From positions 124,001 to 188,000 of the forward strand of contig JAFSJJ010000044.1 of assembly GCA_017439345.1 (NCBI GenBank): a DNA stretch of 64,000 bases. Reading direction: 5' to 3'. How positions within the stretch are numbered: the first letter of the stretch is position 1; every line of letters starts with the position of its first letter. A program made the position numbers and the translations under genes. Source of the stretch: Synergistaceae bacterium. Its GTDB lineage: Bacteria; Synergistota; Synergistia; Synergistales; Aminobacteriaceae. Of this stretch, positions 17,441 through 27,245 are shown piece by piece. The notes under the pieces are model-generated. The model saw nothing but the letters and a program-made list of their open reading frames with translations. It did no database searches and had not been told where the DNA came from.

Positions 17441-17475
17441 TTCCCCCTGTGAGATTTGAGCGGGGGGATTTATTT
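17441..17475. terminator. Bidirectional terminator
   Basis: TCCCCC (17442-17447) pairs with GGGGGGA (17462-17468) around a 14-base loop, with a T-rich run rightward and an AACAAGTTTTTTT-type run on the other strand. It separates the convergent DUF2157 and rng genes. Confidence 0.75.
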
Positions 17476-19002
17476 ATATATTACGGCGTTGAGACTCTTT
17501 GCGTGTTCGTTGGTGTTAATTAAGCTGCCCTGATATTCGAGCTTGTATTTATTCCAGTCGAAATTTGAGACTCCTGCGATTAATAATTTTCGTCCGAATT
17601 CTTCCTGCCATTCTGATAAATAATTGCTGATGTACTTTGCCATATGAACGCTCATAGTTAATAAGAATGCTTCTGAATTATTCGAGCCTGTAACTTTCCT
17701 GATGAAACGCCTTATGTTCATTGCGATGTTCTCTTCACGTTCGACAAAGCCGTAATCAACGCACACAGGACAATTGCGGGTTAATATATTCTTTATGTCT
17801 GGTCTTTCGCGCTTGCGGGTCATCTCTACCAGTCCGAGCTTCGTTATGCCCATTACATGAGGCTTCATTCGGTCAGGTTTGAGACATGCTTCAAAGTGAG
17901 TTAATAATTTCTCTTTGTCCTCGTTGAACTGCATATCGATAAAGTCAATAATGATTATTCCCCCGATTGAACGCAGTCTTAACTGTCTTGCAACTTCTTC
18001 GGCTGCTTCGAGATTTGCCGCTAAAATAGTCTGCCTCATGTCTGGTATTTTCGTGAACTTGCCTGTATTAACGTCTATAACAGTGAGTGCTTCTGTCTGG
18101 TCGATGATTAAATATGCACCGCTCTTGAGCCACACTTTGCGTTCGAGTGTCTTTGCGAGTTCGTTTTCGATTCCGTAATAGTCAAATATGGGCGTTAATC
18201 CTGAATATAAAGTTATGCTTGGTGACTCTTCGTGAAAGAATCTTGACATGAAAACTTTTGCACGTTCGTATTCTTCTTGATTATCTATAATTATCTCGTC
18301 AATTTTACCGGATACTTCATCACGCAGCACGCGCCCTAAAGTTCCTGCCTCTCGATATAATAAACACGGAGCAGGTGAATTCTTTGTTTTGTTAATAATT
18401 TCGTCCCAGAGAGCTAATAATTTATCAAGTTCGTCATGTAAAAATTTCTCGTCAAGTTCGCTTGATATTGCAGCAGTCCTGATTACTACTCCGAACCCCG
18501 GAGCTTTGGCTTTTAACTCGTCAGCTATTTTCTTGAGTCTCTTTCTCTGTGAATTATCTTCGATACGGCGCGAGACTCCTGACTCTTCACTGCCTGGAAC
18601 TAGAACAAGATACCTTCCGGGTAGTGATATTCTTGTGCTGACTCTGGGAGCTTTATTCCTGCCTGAATTCTTGATAACCTGAACTATTAATTCACGGCCT
18701 GGCTTTATATCATCAGGGTTATCAGAGATTTCACTGAGATAAATAAATGCGTTGCGTGAAGAGTCTTTGTGACTATTGCGCTTTGACAACACACAGAATG
18801 CAGCGTTAATAGCGGGTAAAATTTTATCGACTCTAGCCTTGAATATGTCGCCTGGACGAGTCTTAAATCGTGAAGGGATAAAAATATTTTCGTCGTCAAG
18901 ATTGTAGTCTATAAATATTTCAGCGAGTCTGCCGTTCTCTAACACAGCGACTCTTGACTGTTCACACTCTCTTAAATCTGCAATGATTTTCACTTCAGGC
19001 AT
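17470..19002 (-). CDS. rng: Ribonuclease G/E family endoribonuclease
   Basis: A 510-residue RNase E/G catalytic protein that cleaves single-stranded RNA and matures rRNA. The S1-like domain (about 30-125) holds GDIFKARVDKILPAINAAF. The DNase I-like catalytic part has LTVIDVNTGKF and GGIIIIDFIDM, which supply the metal-binding Asp residues. The zinc-link CPVC lies near residue 418. The length is close to RNase G and lacks the long RNase E tail. Its start overlaps the stop of the DUF2344 gene by one base, so the genes are probably cotranscribed. Confidence 0.93.
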   Translation of the reverse strand: MPEVKIIADLRECEQSRVAVLENGRLAEIFIDYNLDDENIFIPSRFKTRPGDIFKARVDKILPAINAAFCVLSKRNSHKDSSRNAFIYLSEISDNPDDIKPGRELIVQVIKNSGRNKAPRVSTRISLPGRYLVLVPGSEESGVSRRIEDNSQRKRLKKIADELKAKAPGFGVVIRTAAISSELDEKFLHDELDKLLALWDEIINKTKNSPAPCLLYREAGTLGRVLRDEVSGKIDEIIIDNQEEYERAKVFMSRFFHEESPSITLYSGLTPIFDYYGIENELAKTLERKVWLKSGAYLIIDQTEALTVIDVNTGKFTKIPDMRQTILAANLEAAEEVARQLRLRSIGGIIIIDFIDMQFNEDKEKLLTHFEACLKPDRMKPHVMGITKLGLVEMTRKRERPDIKNILTRNCPVCVDYGFVEREENIAMNIRRFIRKVTGSNNSEAFLLTMSVHMAKYISNYLSEWQEEFGRKLLIAGVSNFDWNKYKLEYQGSLINTNEHAKSLNAVIYK

Positions 19003-19592
19003 TATAAATACACCTTATCTGACTCATGATTATATTTGCCGATTGATACGCGAACTATATTAATCTCGTGCCAGCCGTTGATAATATTCTTGCCGATCAT
19101 GTGCTTCACCAGTCCGCCGATTGGATTCTGTGCAGGTTCAGATAATATTATTCTCAGCCATGAGTCTTGAAGTTCTGATTTAATTATTGAGTCATTATAA
19201 AAATTTTTTGCGTGTTCAATCAAGTCTCCACATTTTGAGCTTCGTAATAAATATTCAGCGTGTCTGCATAATTTTCCAAGTGAGGGCGAGTCATCGTCCG
19301 GGAATATGACTCGTGAAATACTAAAGCCTTCCGGTAAAGAATTATTCATGTCATCGAGCAGGTTATTATTATTCAAGTCCTGAAAGAACATATCAACGCA
19401 TTCATTCAGAGCTATAACTCCGGCCGGGAGTTCAGGCCCGAAAGAAATTTTTGCTCTCGGTGAGAAGCCTTGAGTCATTTCGAGTTCAAGACCTGCACGC
19501 CTTGCACTTCGAGAGAATATCTGAGCTAATGCAATGTGAGGCACGAAACATGCACCCTGTCTCTTAGAGTAAATAAATCGTGTTCGCGTCAT
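19002..19592 (-). CDS. DUF2344 protein, radical SAM partner (TIGR03936 type)
   Basis: A 196-residue protein with TRTRFIYSKRQGACFVPHIALAQIFSRSARRAGL and GFSPRAKISFGPELPAGV, the hallmark of DUF2344. In most genomes this protein follows, or is fused to, the TIGR03960 radical SAM protein. Here the two are separated by an Rpn-family nuclease gene. Its ATG overlaps the nuclease stop in ATGA. The reaction is unknown. Confidence 0.85.
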   Translation of the reverse strand: MTRTRFIYSKRQGACFVPHIALAQIFSRSARRAGLELEMTQGFSPRAKISFGPELPAGVIALNECVDMFFQDLNNNNLLDDMNNSLPEGFSISRVIFPDDDSPSLGKLCRHAEYLLRSSKCGDLIEHAKNFYNDSIIKSELQDSWLRIILSEPAQNPIGGLVKHMIGKNIINGWHEINIVRVSIGKYNHESDKVYL

Positions 19593-20578
19593 GAATTATT
19601 ATCGTCCTGTTCCTGTGTCGGGTAAAGAGCTTTAAATTTAGCTATGTCTTCAGGGGAGATACCTAAATTTTTGAGCATTTCTACTCCTTGAGCAAATGCC
19701 TTCGCTGCCCTCGAAGCCTCTTCTTTTATGCCTTGAGCTATACCCTGAGTTATGCCTTCTACTCTACCCTCATCTTTGCCTTCATGAAGTCCTGCCCTGT
19801 ACATGCCTCCGACAAAATCTATCATGTTCTTACGTCCTCCTTCTTGATATTTGAGTATTGCTTCCTCGAAAAGTTTACGATGTCCCGTTAATGCCTGCAA
19901 GAGTCTCAAAGCGTCCTCTATGTGCTTAACTTCCCATAAACTTTGGGGATTATATTCACGGGTCAGCCTCATTTGCTTTAACGCATGAACTATGAAACGC
20001 AAATCACTCTTCATGCTCTGCTCGAATTCATCACTGAGCCAGGCAAGTTCGACAACGTGAATATGTCTGTCTTCAATGAGACCTTCAAGCACAGGGGAAA
20101 TATCAAGACATTCAAGAATTGATTTATGCTTCTTCCAACGACGCTTAGTATCAAAATATAACACAGCAGTTATAACAGGATAAAATTTTCTGCGCCTGAT
20201 TGCACGTGCCTTTGCCTTATAGCCTTTCTCTGAAGCTTCCCTTGCTGCTTCATCGCGTTCAACGATTTGATTTCTGTAATCCGCACCTTCATAGCTAAAG
20301 ACTCTCAGGGGCATAGTGTTATCTATTGCAGTCTGATTCTCAAGTCCCATTAAGCATAATATAACATTACCCTTCTTCCAAAACTTGGCAATGTCGCGCT
20401 CCTGTTCCCTCACTGAGTTTTCATCTTCAGACAACGGAACATAAATGCTTCGGACTCTGGCATCTTCTAAATCGTCAGGATCAATCTTTACTGCCTTATC
20501 ATTCAGAAAGATAGAGTTAAACACGTCCGCGAAAACGTCATTATTTGCAAAAAATTTCTTCTCGCTAATATCTTTCAT
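19589..20578 (-). CDS. Rpn-family recombination-promoting nuclease (PD-(D/E)XK, transposase-like)
   Basis: A 329-residue protein with the features of Rpn/PDDEXK_2 proteins: KKFFANNDVFADVFNSIFL at the N-terminus, RDIAKFW...NVILCLMGLENQTAID with the Glu-x-Gln catalytic element, and MPLRVFSYEGADYRNQ. The C-terminus has the repeated GIxQGIxEG-type spacer and the helix KNLGISPEDIAKF. These proteins are DNA endonucleases linked to RecA-independent recombination. It overlaps the next gene by four bases and starts four bases after the previous stop, so it sits seamlessly inside an otherwise conserved gene pair. Confidence 0.85.
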   Translation of the reverse strand: MKDISEKKFFANNDVFADVFNSIFLNDKAVKIDPDDLEDARVRSIYVPLSEDENSVREQERDIAKFWKKGNVILCLMGLENQTAIDNTMPLRVFSYEGADYRNQIVERDEAAREASEKGYKAKARAIRRRKFYPVITAVLYFDTKRRWKKHKSILECLDISPVLEGLIEDRHIHVVELAWLSDEFEQSMKSDLRFIVHALKQMRLTREYNPQSLWEVKHIEDALRLLQALTGHRKLFEEAILKYQEGGRKNMIDFVGGMYRAGLHEGKDEGRVEGITQGIAQGIKEEASRAAKAFAQGVEMLKNLGISPEDIAKFKALYPTQEQDDNNS

Positions 20579-20582
20579 TTCA

Positions 20583-22352
20583 CTACTTCACGCACCCTAT
20601 TCCGCAGCCTGCACAGCCGCTTAAGCAGTCTTGAGTCAAATCGCCTTTGTATGCCTTGTGCCGTTCCCGCAGCAGGAAACTTTTACTCACTCCGACATTG
20701 ACGAAATCCCACGCAAGGGACTCTGATTCATATCTTTCACGGGTAAAGTCTTCGGGGTCTAAGCTGCAATACTCGAACGCTTCAAGCCATCGACTCAAAT
20801 CAAAATATTCTGTCCAGTTATCGAATCTTGCTCCGGTCTGCCATGCACGTAATATAACATCACAGGTTCTCTTGTCGCCTCGAGATAAAACGCCTTCTAA
20901 GAAAGTCTGCTCGGGTTCATGATAGGCTATGCTTAAGGCTCGATCATGAATTAATGATTTAATATATCTGCCCTTGTCTCGTAGTTCCTGAATCGAGTCT
21001 TGCTTCTCCCACTGAAACGGGGTATGAGCTTTAGGCACAAATCCTGAGACACTGACACTGACTGTTAAACGCTTTCGGCCCATTGCCCTGCCAAGACGCA
21101 GAGTCCTGAGTGATAAATCTGCAATCGCGTCCAAGTCCTCCTGAGTCTCCGTTGGAAGTCCCATCATGAAATATAATTTGACTCTGTCCCAGCCCCGTGA
21201 AAAAATTTCGTTTAAGCAAGCAATAATCATCTCTTCGTTAATGCCTTTATTAATCACATCGCGTAATCTCTGAGTCCCTGCTTCAGGTGCAAACGTTATG
21301 CTGCCGTGTTTTGATCTCAAGCCTTCGAGTTTCTCTGCAAGATTCACTGAGAAGCCGTCCATTCTTAGACTGGGTAAACTCAATTTTGCGTGACGTGAAT
21401 TAAGTTCGCTGCTCAAAGAATCAATTAATTCCGCAATCCCTGAGTAATCGCACGATGCAAGAGATAATAACCCTGCTTCCTCCCAGCCCGTTGACCTGAT
21501 TATATTTAATATAGAGTCATGAGCTTCGTTAATACCGCGTTCCCTTACCGGTCTATTTACCATACCTGCCTGACAGAACCTGCAACCGCGTGAACAGCCT
21601 CTGAATAATTCAATTGCTGCCCTGTCATGGACTATATTCACACTTGGGACGATCATAGAGTCAAGCCTGAATAATTTTTGTGAAATCTGACGAGTAATTA
21701 TGCTTCCTGACTCGTAACACAAAGGCACATACACTCCGGGTAACTTCGCAAGCTCCCTTAATCTCTCATCACGTGAAAAATTTTTTGTGGCTTCGATGAC
21801 CGGCAAAAGCTCAGGCAGTAACGCTTCAGCTTCACCTATACAGAACGCGTCAATAAATTCACTCATGACTTCAGGGACATATGCTCCGTAGCCTCCTGCT
21901 ATGACAAGGGGAAAATCTTTATTATCACGCTCAGAACTTTTGATGGGCAGTCCTGCGAGATTAATTATCGTTAATATATTCGTGTAAGCTGCTTCATGAG
22001 GCAATGTGAACGCCAGAACGTCAAAGTCTTTAATGCATTTCTTGTGTTCAGTCGAAGTGAGAGCAATATTATTCGCAAGCATTAACTTTTCCATGTCAGG
22101 CCAAGGGGAATAAACCCTATCAGCGAGATAATTATTATTCATTGAGTGAATGAAGCTCTCTATAATCTGAAAGCCGTAATAACTCATGCCGATTTCATAA
22201 ACGTCAGGAAATGCAAGACAGACTCGTAATTTTGCATCGTCCCAGCTTAATTTATTATTATCCGGTCTCCATTCACTGCCTGAATATCGAGAAGGCCTCG
22301 AGACTTGAGAAAGAATCTTCCATTCAGGGGAGTCAAATTCATCAAAATACAC
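20583..22352 (-). CDS. TIGR03960-type B12-binding radical SAM protein
   Basis: A 589-residue protein. An N-terminal cobalamin-binding-like part (LRVCLAFPDVYEIGMSYYGFQII) is followed by the radical SAM core with RGCSRGCRFCQAGMVNRP (C-x3-C-x2-C), then TFAPEAGTQRLRDVINKGI and KLYFMMGLPTET. The C-terminal tail is rich in Cys (CLSGCAGCGIGC) and may bind a second cluster. The GTG start at 22352 lies inside the last codons of rodA, an 11-base overlap. Its usual partner, DUF2344, is displaced by one gene. Confidence 0.88.
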   Translation of the reverse strand: MYFDEFDSPEWKILSQVSRPSRYSGSEWRPDNNKLSWDDAKLRVCLAFPDVYEIGMSYYGFQIIESFIHSMNNNYLADRVYSPWPDMEKLMLANNIALTSTEHKKCIKDFDVLAFTLPHEAAYTNILTIINLAGLPIKSSERDNKDFPLVIAGGYGAYVPEVMSEFIDAFCIGEAEALLPELLPVIEATKNFSRDERLRELAKLPGVYVPLCYESGSIITRQISQKLFRLDSMIVPSVNIVHDRAAIELFRGCSRGCRFCQAGMVNRPVRERGINEAHDSILNIIRSTGWEEAGLLSLASCDYSGIAELIDSLSSELNSRHAKLSLPSLRMDGFSVNLAEKLEGLRSKHGSITFAPEAGTQRLRDVINKGINEEMIIACLNEIFSRGWDRVKLYFMMGLPTETQEDLDAIADLSLRTLRLGRAMGRKRLTVSVSVSGFVPKAHTPFQWEKQDSIQELRDKGRYIKSLIHDRALSIAYHEPEQTFLEGVLSRGDKRTCDVILRAWQTGARFDNWTEYFDLSRWLEAFEYCSLDPEDFTRERYESESLAWDFVNVGVSKSFLLRERHKAYKGDLTQDCLSGCAGCGIGCVK

Positions 22353-23460
22353 GCTTTGAGTTCACCTCACTGATATAAATACTTGCAACGAGTCCCAGTG
22401 CCATAAATACAGCGAGTAATGAACTTCCCCCGTAACTCAGGAAAGGCAGAGGCAGTCCCGTAACAGGTGTTAAGCCAATGCTCATGCCCATAGACTCGAA
22501 CATCTGGAACCACAGCCACGAAGCTACACCTGAAGTTAATATCTTGCAGCGTCTATCACGTGCCTTGAGTCCAGTAAGAATCACTCTAAATAACAATATA
22601 GAGAACAGGGCAATTAATACAGCGTTGCCGGCAAATCCGAACTCCTCAGAAAATACACTGAATATAAAATCCGTATGAGGTTCAGGCAGAAATTTCAGCT
22701 TGCTCTGAGTTCCCATCATGAAGCCCTTGCCGGTAAAGCCACCGGAACCTACAGCTATTCTTGACTGAATGACGTTATAGCCTGCTCCTAAAGGGTCTCT
22801 CATTGGGTCAATGAACACGAGAAGCCTATTAATCTGATACTCTTTCAGGACGAATATTATTAACACAGGCAGTGCAGCAAGTCCTGTGCCTACGATCGTT
22901 AATAAATACTTCAGGGGAGTCCCTGCGGCTAAGAGCATTCCGAACGATATAACGAGATACACAAGTGCGCTCCCTGCGTCAGGCTGAAGCAAGACAAGTA
23001 ACACAGGCAGAGAAATTACTCCTAAAGCTGCAAAGAAAGTTTTAAGATCTAAAGGCGGATAACGGCTCAAGAATTTTGACATGACCAAGATGATCGCAAC
23101 TTTCGCAAATTCAGAAGGCTGGAATCTTATGCCCCCGAAGCCAAGCCAGCTTTGAGCACCATTAACTTTAGGAGCTAATAAATCAGTCAATAGAAGCAAT
23201 AAAAGCATCAAGAAATACAAAGGGTAAGCACCCTCAAGCAGTTTATTATGACCGACGATAATAATTAACAGCATAGCTAACACACTCACGAATAACCACG
23301 CTGCCTGTTTGAATGCCAAGTCAAAGCCTCGTCCCGCTGAACCTGCACCAGCGCTGTAAATACAGAACACTCCCCATACTCCAAGAGAAAGCGCACATAA
23401 AATCATAAGCCTGTCAGTCAAGAAAATATCTTCCTTGAGAGAGGCCCATAAATCTTTCAT
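22342..23460 (-). CDS. rodA: Rod shape-determining peptidoglycan polymerase RodA
   Basis: A 372-residue SEDS glycosyltransferase with about ten membrane helices. Conserved segments include GGIRFQPSEFAKVAIILVMSK, LLQPDAGSALVYLVI, GSGGFTGKGFM, FLPEPHTDFIFSVFSEEFGF and TGLPLPFLSYGGSSLL. It polymerises glycan strands with PBP2 (mrdA, upstream on the same strand) in the elongasome. The FtsW alternative is less likely given the mre/mrdA context. Confidence 0.92.
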   Translation of the reverse strand: MKDLWASLKEDIFLTDRLMILCALSLGVWGVFCIYSAGAGSAGRGFDLAFKQAAWLFVSVLAMLLIIIVGHNKLLEGAYPLYFLMLLLLLLTDLLAPKVNGAQSWLGFGGIRFQPSEFAKVAIILVMSKFLSRYPPLDLKTFFAALGVISLPVLLVLLQPDAGSALVYLVISFGMLLAAGTPLKYLLTIVGTGLAALPVLIIFVLKEYQINRLLVFIDPMRDPLGAGYNVIQSRIAVGSGGFTGKGFMMGTQSKLKFLPEPHTDFIFSVFSEEFGFAGNAVLIALFSILLFRVILTGLKARDRRCKILTSGVASWLWFQMFESMGMSIGLTPVTGLPLPFLSYGGSSLLAVFMALGLVASIYISEVNSKRVF

Positions 23461-23472
23461 GGTTTAAATTTA

Positions 23473-23754
23473 CTATTGAGCCGCTTCGATTTTCCCGCCG
23501 CGCTTGATTCTCAAAACAGGGATACTTGCAACTAGTGCAACTGCGTCCTCTTCATGTTCAAGATTAATGCCGATTTTACCGGTATCAATGTCCATATACT
23601 TTATCAAAACTTTCACGATTTCAGCACGAAGATTATCAAGAAGTTCGGGAGATATGTCTGTCCTGTCATGCATTAATACTATTTGGAGTCTATTTTTTGC
23701 CACGTGAGCTGACCCCTTGCCGCCTACACCGAAAATTTTTTTCAAGAAATCCAT
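23473..23754 (-). CDS. minE: Cell division topological specificity factor MinE
   Basis: A 93-residue MinE. The N-terminal amphipathic part (MDFLKKIFG) and the anti-MinCD helix region (NRLQIVLMHDRTDISPELLDNLRAEIVKVL) are both visible, and the C-terminal strand region dimerises. It triggers MinD ATPase release from the membrane so that septum formation is limited to mid-cell. It lies directly downstream of minD. Confidence 0.94.
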   Translation of the reverse strand: MDFLKKIFGVGGKGSAHVAKNRLQIVLMHDRTDISPELLDNLRAEIVKVLIKYMDIDTGKIGINLEHEEDAVALVASIPVLRIKRGGKIEAAQ

Positions 23755-23771
23755 TAATATTCACCTCGTTA

Positions 23772-24584
23772 TTATTTCTTGCGCTTGCCTGAGAAGAAAC
23801 TCTTTAACTTGCTCATGAATCCCCGTCCCGCATAGCTCTCGAGATCCATCAAAGGCACGTCATGACCTAATAATCTTTCAGCTATGTTCAAGTATGCATG
23901 TGCTGCAGGAGAGTCAAGATTCATAGTCATAGGCTCTCCGCTGTTGGTAGCTCGTATAACATTCTCGTCTTCAGGAACTACTCCGATTAAATCAATCGAA
24001 AGCACATCAAGAATATCATCTTTTGCGAGCATATCTCCGTCTTGAACCATGTTAGGCCGTAACCTGTTGATTATTAATCTTATAGGCGACTTGCCCATTG
24101 ACTCAAGCATTCCGATTATTCTATCAGCGTCCCTCACTGAAGGAATTTCCGGAGTTGTAACAACAAGAGCTTCGTCCGCACCGGCTGCAGCGTTCTTGAA
24201 GCCGCCTTCTATACCTGCAGGACAGTCAAGCATAATGAAATCAAAGTCCGGTTTTAGCTCCTCACATAGGGCGACCATCTGTTCCGGGTTCACTGCGTCC
24301 TTAGTTCGAGTCTGGGCAGCAGGAAGCAGAAATAATCCTGGGACTCTTTTATCTTTGACGAGAGCCTGATTTAATTTGCAAACTTTCTCGATTACGTCAA
24401 TGAAGTTATATACTACCCTGTTCTCAAGTCCCATAATCACATCGAGATTACGAAGACCTACATCAGCATCAATTGCTACGACTTTCTTTCCGAACTTGGC
24501 CAGGGCTGCGGCAATATTTGCTGTTGAAGTTGTCTTGCCTACTCCGCCTTTTCCGGATGTCGTTACGATTACACGTGCTGCCAT
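23772..24584 (-). CDS. minD: Septum site-determining ATPase MinD
   Basis: A 270-residue ParA/MinD ATPase. The deviant Walker A reads GKGGVGKTT near residue 11, followed by DADVGLRNLD and IMLDCPAG. The C-terminal ~20 residues (LKSFFSGKRKK) form the amphipathic membrane-targeting helix. It recruits MinC to the membrane. The gene order minC-minD-minE is standard. Confidence 0.96.
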   Translation of the reverse strand: MAARVIVTTSGKGGVGKTTSTANIAAALAKFGKKVVAIDADVGLRNLDVIMGLENRVVYNFIDVIEKVCKLNQALVKDKRVPGLFLLPAAQTRTKDAVNPEQMVALCEELKPDFDFIMLDCPAGIEGGFKNAAAGADEALVVTTPEIPSVRDADRIIGMLESMGKSPIRLIINRLRPNMVQDGDMLAKDDILDVLSIDLIGVVPEDENVIRATNSGEPMTMNLDSPAAHAYLNIAERLLGHDVPLMDLESYAGRGFMSKLKSFFSGKRKK

Positions 24585-24618
24585 TTAGAAAAATTTACCT
24601 CCTGAACAATTTTTATAA

Positions 24619-25386
24619 TTATAATTTCTTATCGCCTGACAAAAATTTATTCTCTCTGATAACCGGCGTTCCGTCTTCAAGAGTTATTAACACGCTCTTA
24701 CGCCAGCAGTTTGTTGAATTTGCATCAGCGTAACATAATTTATTTGCGATTCTGACTTGAGGAGTCTCAAAGCACCCTGCCCACACGAAAACGTCATCGC
24801 GTCCGAAGCCTCCTGCATGAACGACACCTAATAACTTTCCTGCAATGATTATGCTTCCTCCTGCAAAGATCTCTGCGCCGGGATTCAAATGACCCCAGAC
24901 TATGACATCGCCTGTAACTTCGATTCGCTGGCCGCTTCTCATTGAGCCTCTGATAAATTTCACTTTGTCAATCTGAAGTTTCTCTCTATCGTCATTATGC
25001 ATGTCTTCAGATTTAGAACTCTCGCGAAGATTTACGTTCAGTGCAGGTTCATGAGTGCTTAGTCCCGCAGCTTCAAAAAGTTTCTGGGTATCTTCATTTG
25101 TCGACAGCCACGCAGCTACTTGAATGCCCTTCTCCCATACTATGCTATTAAGCATGTGAAGTATAAGCCTTCGAGAACATGAACGTCCTGCAAAGTCCAA
25201 TGAGATTACCTGACCTTCAGGAAGTTTATATCTCTCCGCAGGTATTCGGCCAAGTGAATTTACAAGAACTCCTTCACTTACATTTTCAGGCAGCTTCAGC
25301 TTCATTCCGTAGTGAGTCTTCTCAGGTTTAATGCTTACTTCGTGCCTGCGAATTTTATTCAGCAAATTTAAATCAGATATTTTCAT
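24619..25386 (-). CDS. minC: Septum site-determining protein MinC
   Basis: A 255-residue MinC. The N-terminal FtsZ-inhibiting domain (about 1-110) is diverged. The C-terminal beta-helix (about 145-250) shows the family pattern FIRGSMRSGQRIEVTGDVIVWGHLNPGAEIFAGGSIIIAGKLLGVVHAG in split form. The 119 bases upstream, up to mrdA, are AT-rich and may hold a promoter, but no convincing boxes were found. Confidence 0.92.
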   Translation of the reverse strand: MKISDLNLLNKIRRHEVSIKPEKTHYGMKLKLPENVSEGVLVNSLGRIPAERYKLPEGQVISLDFAGRSCSRRLILHMLNSIVWEKGIQVAAWLSTNEDTQKLFEAAGLSTHEPALNVNLRESSKSEDMHNDDREKLQIDKVKFIRGSMRSGQRIEVTGDVIVWGHLNPGAEIFAGGSIIIAGKLLGVVHAGGFGRDDVFVWAGCFETPQVRIANKLCYADANSTNCWRKSVLITLEDGTPVIRENKFLSGDKKL

Positions 25387-25505
25387 TTTTGAATCACATC
25401 ACATCATCTATTCTCGTTTGCAAAATTTTTTTGAGTGTAATATTTCCGTGAATATAATTATTTTGTGAATGCGCGAATTTTGCAAGTGTAAATTATCTTA
25501 ATGCT

Positions 25506-27218
25506 TTAATGTGCTAGTAAGTGCGCCAATAACTGCCCGACTAATGGAGCTGCAACACTGCTGCCGTGTTTTCCTGCCTCGATAACTGCAACTGCTACAT
25601 ATCTGGGATCTTCTACAGGTGCATAACCTGCGAACAATGCATGATCATCACCGTGTGAGTTCTGAGCCGTCCCTGTCTTGCCTGCTACACTGACTCCATA
25701 TCTGCCTGCACGTGAACCAGTTCCCCGACTTACTACATAAGTTAATCCCTTCTGGACAATCGCTAATTTCTCAGGAGTAACGCCTATCTCTTCAGGTTCT
25801 TTATAGCTTCTTTTATTCAAGTGAGGTGTAACTAATTTCCCTCCATTGGCTATAGCTGCGTAGACTCTAGCAATCTGAATCGGAGTCATCAACACATAGC
25901 CTTGACCGATTGAATAATTAACAGTGTCCCCTGATGCCCAGTTAGCTTTGAATCTTCTCATCTTCCAATCAGGCCCGGCGATGTTGCCTCCGCTCTCACC
26001 TGGTAAGTCGATCCCTGTAGGCTCTCCCAAGTGAAATTTTCTGCCCCACTTGATTAATTTCTCTATGCCTGCCTTCAAGCCTACCTGATAAAAGAATACG
26101 TCGCACGAATGCTGCAAACCTCCAATCACATTAAGCCCCCCGTGTCCTGAATGCTTCCAGCACTTGAACAAATGAGAACCCATTCTTAAACCTCCGCGGC
26201 ATGAAAACATACTCGACTCGTTAATAACATTTTCTTCAAGAGCAGCAATTGACATGAAGGCTTTGAACGTACTTGCAGGAGGATAGACTCCAGCGATGGC
26301 TCTATCTAACATGGGTCTGTCAGGGTTATTCATTATCTCGTTCCATTCACGGCCGGAGACTCCCCAGGTTAACGGGTTGTTGTCATAAACGGGACTCGAA
26401 GCAAGAGCTAACACAGCACCGGTTTTTACATCCATTGCGAGTAACGCGCCTTTGTAGTTCTTTAATAACTCGACAGCAAATTTTTGAGCAGCCATATCAA
26501 GAGTCAAATGCAAGTCTTCTCCCTTAACTGCGTCTGCAGCATCAAGAGTCCTGACCTTGCGCCCCCGAGCATCGACTTCAAGACTCTCTTGACCGGGTCT
26601 GCCCCGCAAAATATTCTCGTAGCTTCGTTCGACTCCTGATTTGCCTATTGAGTCCCCTCCGGTATAACCTTCTTCGTAGCGTGCCTTTAACTCTTCTTCA
26701 GAGATTTCGCCAACGTAACCCAAAACATTAGCAACGACATTGCCGGCCGGATAAGTGCGCCTCCATACGCTCATGGGAAATAATTCATGCGGGAATTCAT
26801 AATCTGCAATCAACTCCGCCATTTGAGTCATTGTTAAATTCGGAACTATCTTCATGACTCTATAAGGCGCGAGTCTTTGCTGCTTGATGACTTTTTCCAG
26901 GTCTTGAACTTCAATAGGAATCCCATGACGCTTTAATATTTTGCTTAATCTCTCGAGCTTCTCAGGTGTATTAAGATCCAACGGGTAACCCATTATGCAA
27001 AACGTAGTGTCATTCACTGCCAAAGGGACTCCGTTCCTGTCAAAGATTTCGCCTCTAGGAGCAGGGAATCTCATAACGCGCAGTTTATTATTATTAGCGA
27101 GCCTGATATATTTATCGCCTTGATATATCTGACATAAATACAAACCTCCCAGCAATAAAAACATCGTGAAGGTTATAGAATACATAAAAAATTTTAATCG
27201 ACCGTCTATTACTTCCAT
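25506..27218 (-). CDS. mrdA: Penicillin-binding protein 2 (class B transpeptidase)
   Basis: A 570-residue class B PBP with one N-terminal membrane helix (about 10-29). The pedestal domain has RGEIFDRNGVPLA. The transpeptidase has the nucleophile motif STFK near residue 315, a SCD-type second motif (LQHSCDVFF) and KTGTAQ near 510. It cross-links glycan made by RodA during side-wall growth. It follows mreBCD, the usual elongasome order. Confidence 0.93.
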   Translation of the reverse strand: MEVIDGRLKFFMYSITFTMFLLLGGLYLCQIYQGDKYIRLANNNKLRVMRFPAPRGEIFDRNGVPLAVNDTTFCIMGYPLDLNTPEKLERLSKILKRHGIPIEVQDLEKVIKQQRLAPYRVMKIVPNLTMTQMAELIADYEFPHELFPMSVWRRTYPAGNVVANVLGYVGEISEEELKARYEEGYTGGDSIGKSGVERSYENILRGRPGQESLEVDARGRKVRTLDAADAVKGEDLHLTLDMAAQKFAVELLKNYKGALLAMDVKTGAVLALASSPVYDNNPLTWGVSGREWNEIMNNPDRPMLDRAIAGVYPPASTFKAFMSIAALEENVINESSMFSCRGGLRMGSHLFKCWKHSGHGGLNVIGGLQHSCDVFFYQVGLKAGIEKLIKWGRKFHLGEPTGIDLPGESGGNIAGPDWKMRRFKANWASGDTVNYSIGQGYVLMTPIQIARVYAAIANGGKLVTPHLNKRSYKEPEEIGVTPEKLAIVQKGLTYVVSRGTGSRAGRYGVSVAGKTGTAQNSHGDDHALFAGYAPVEDPRYVAVAVIEAGKHGSSVAAPLVGQLLAHLLAH

Positions 27219-27245
27219 AGTTAATTATTTCTCTCTCATAATTTC

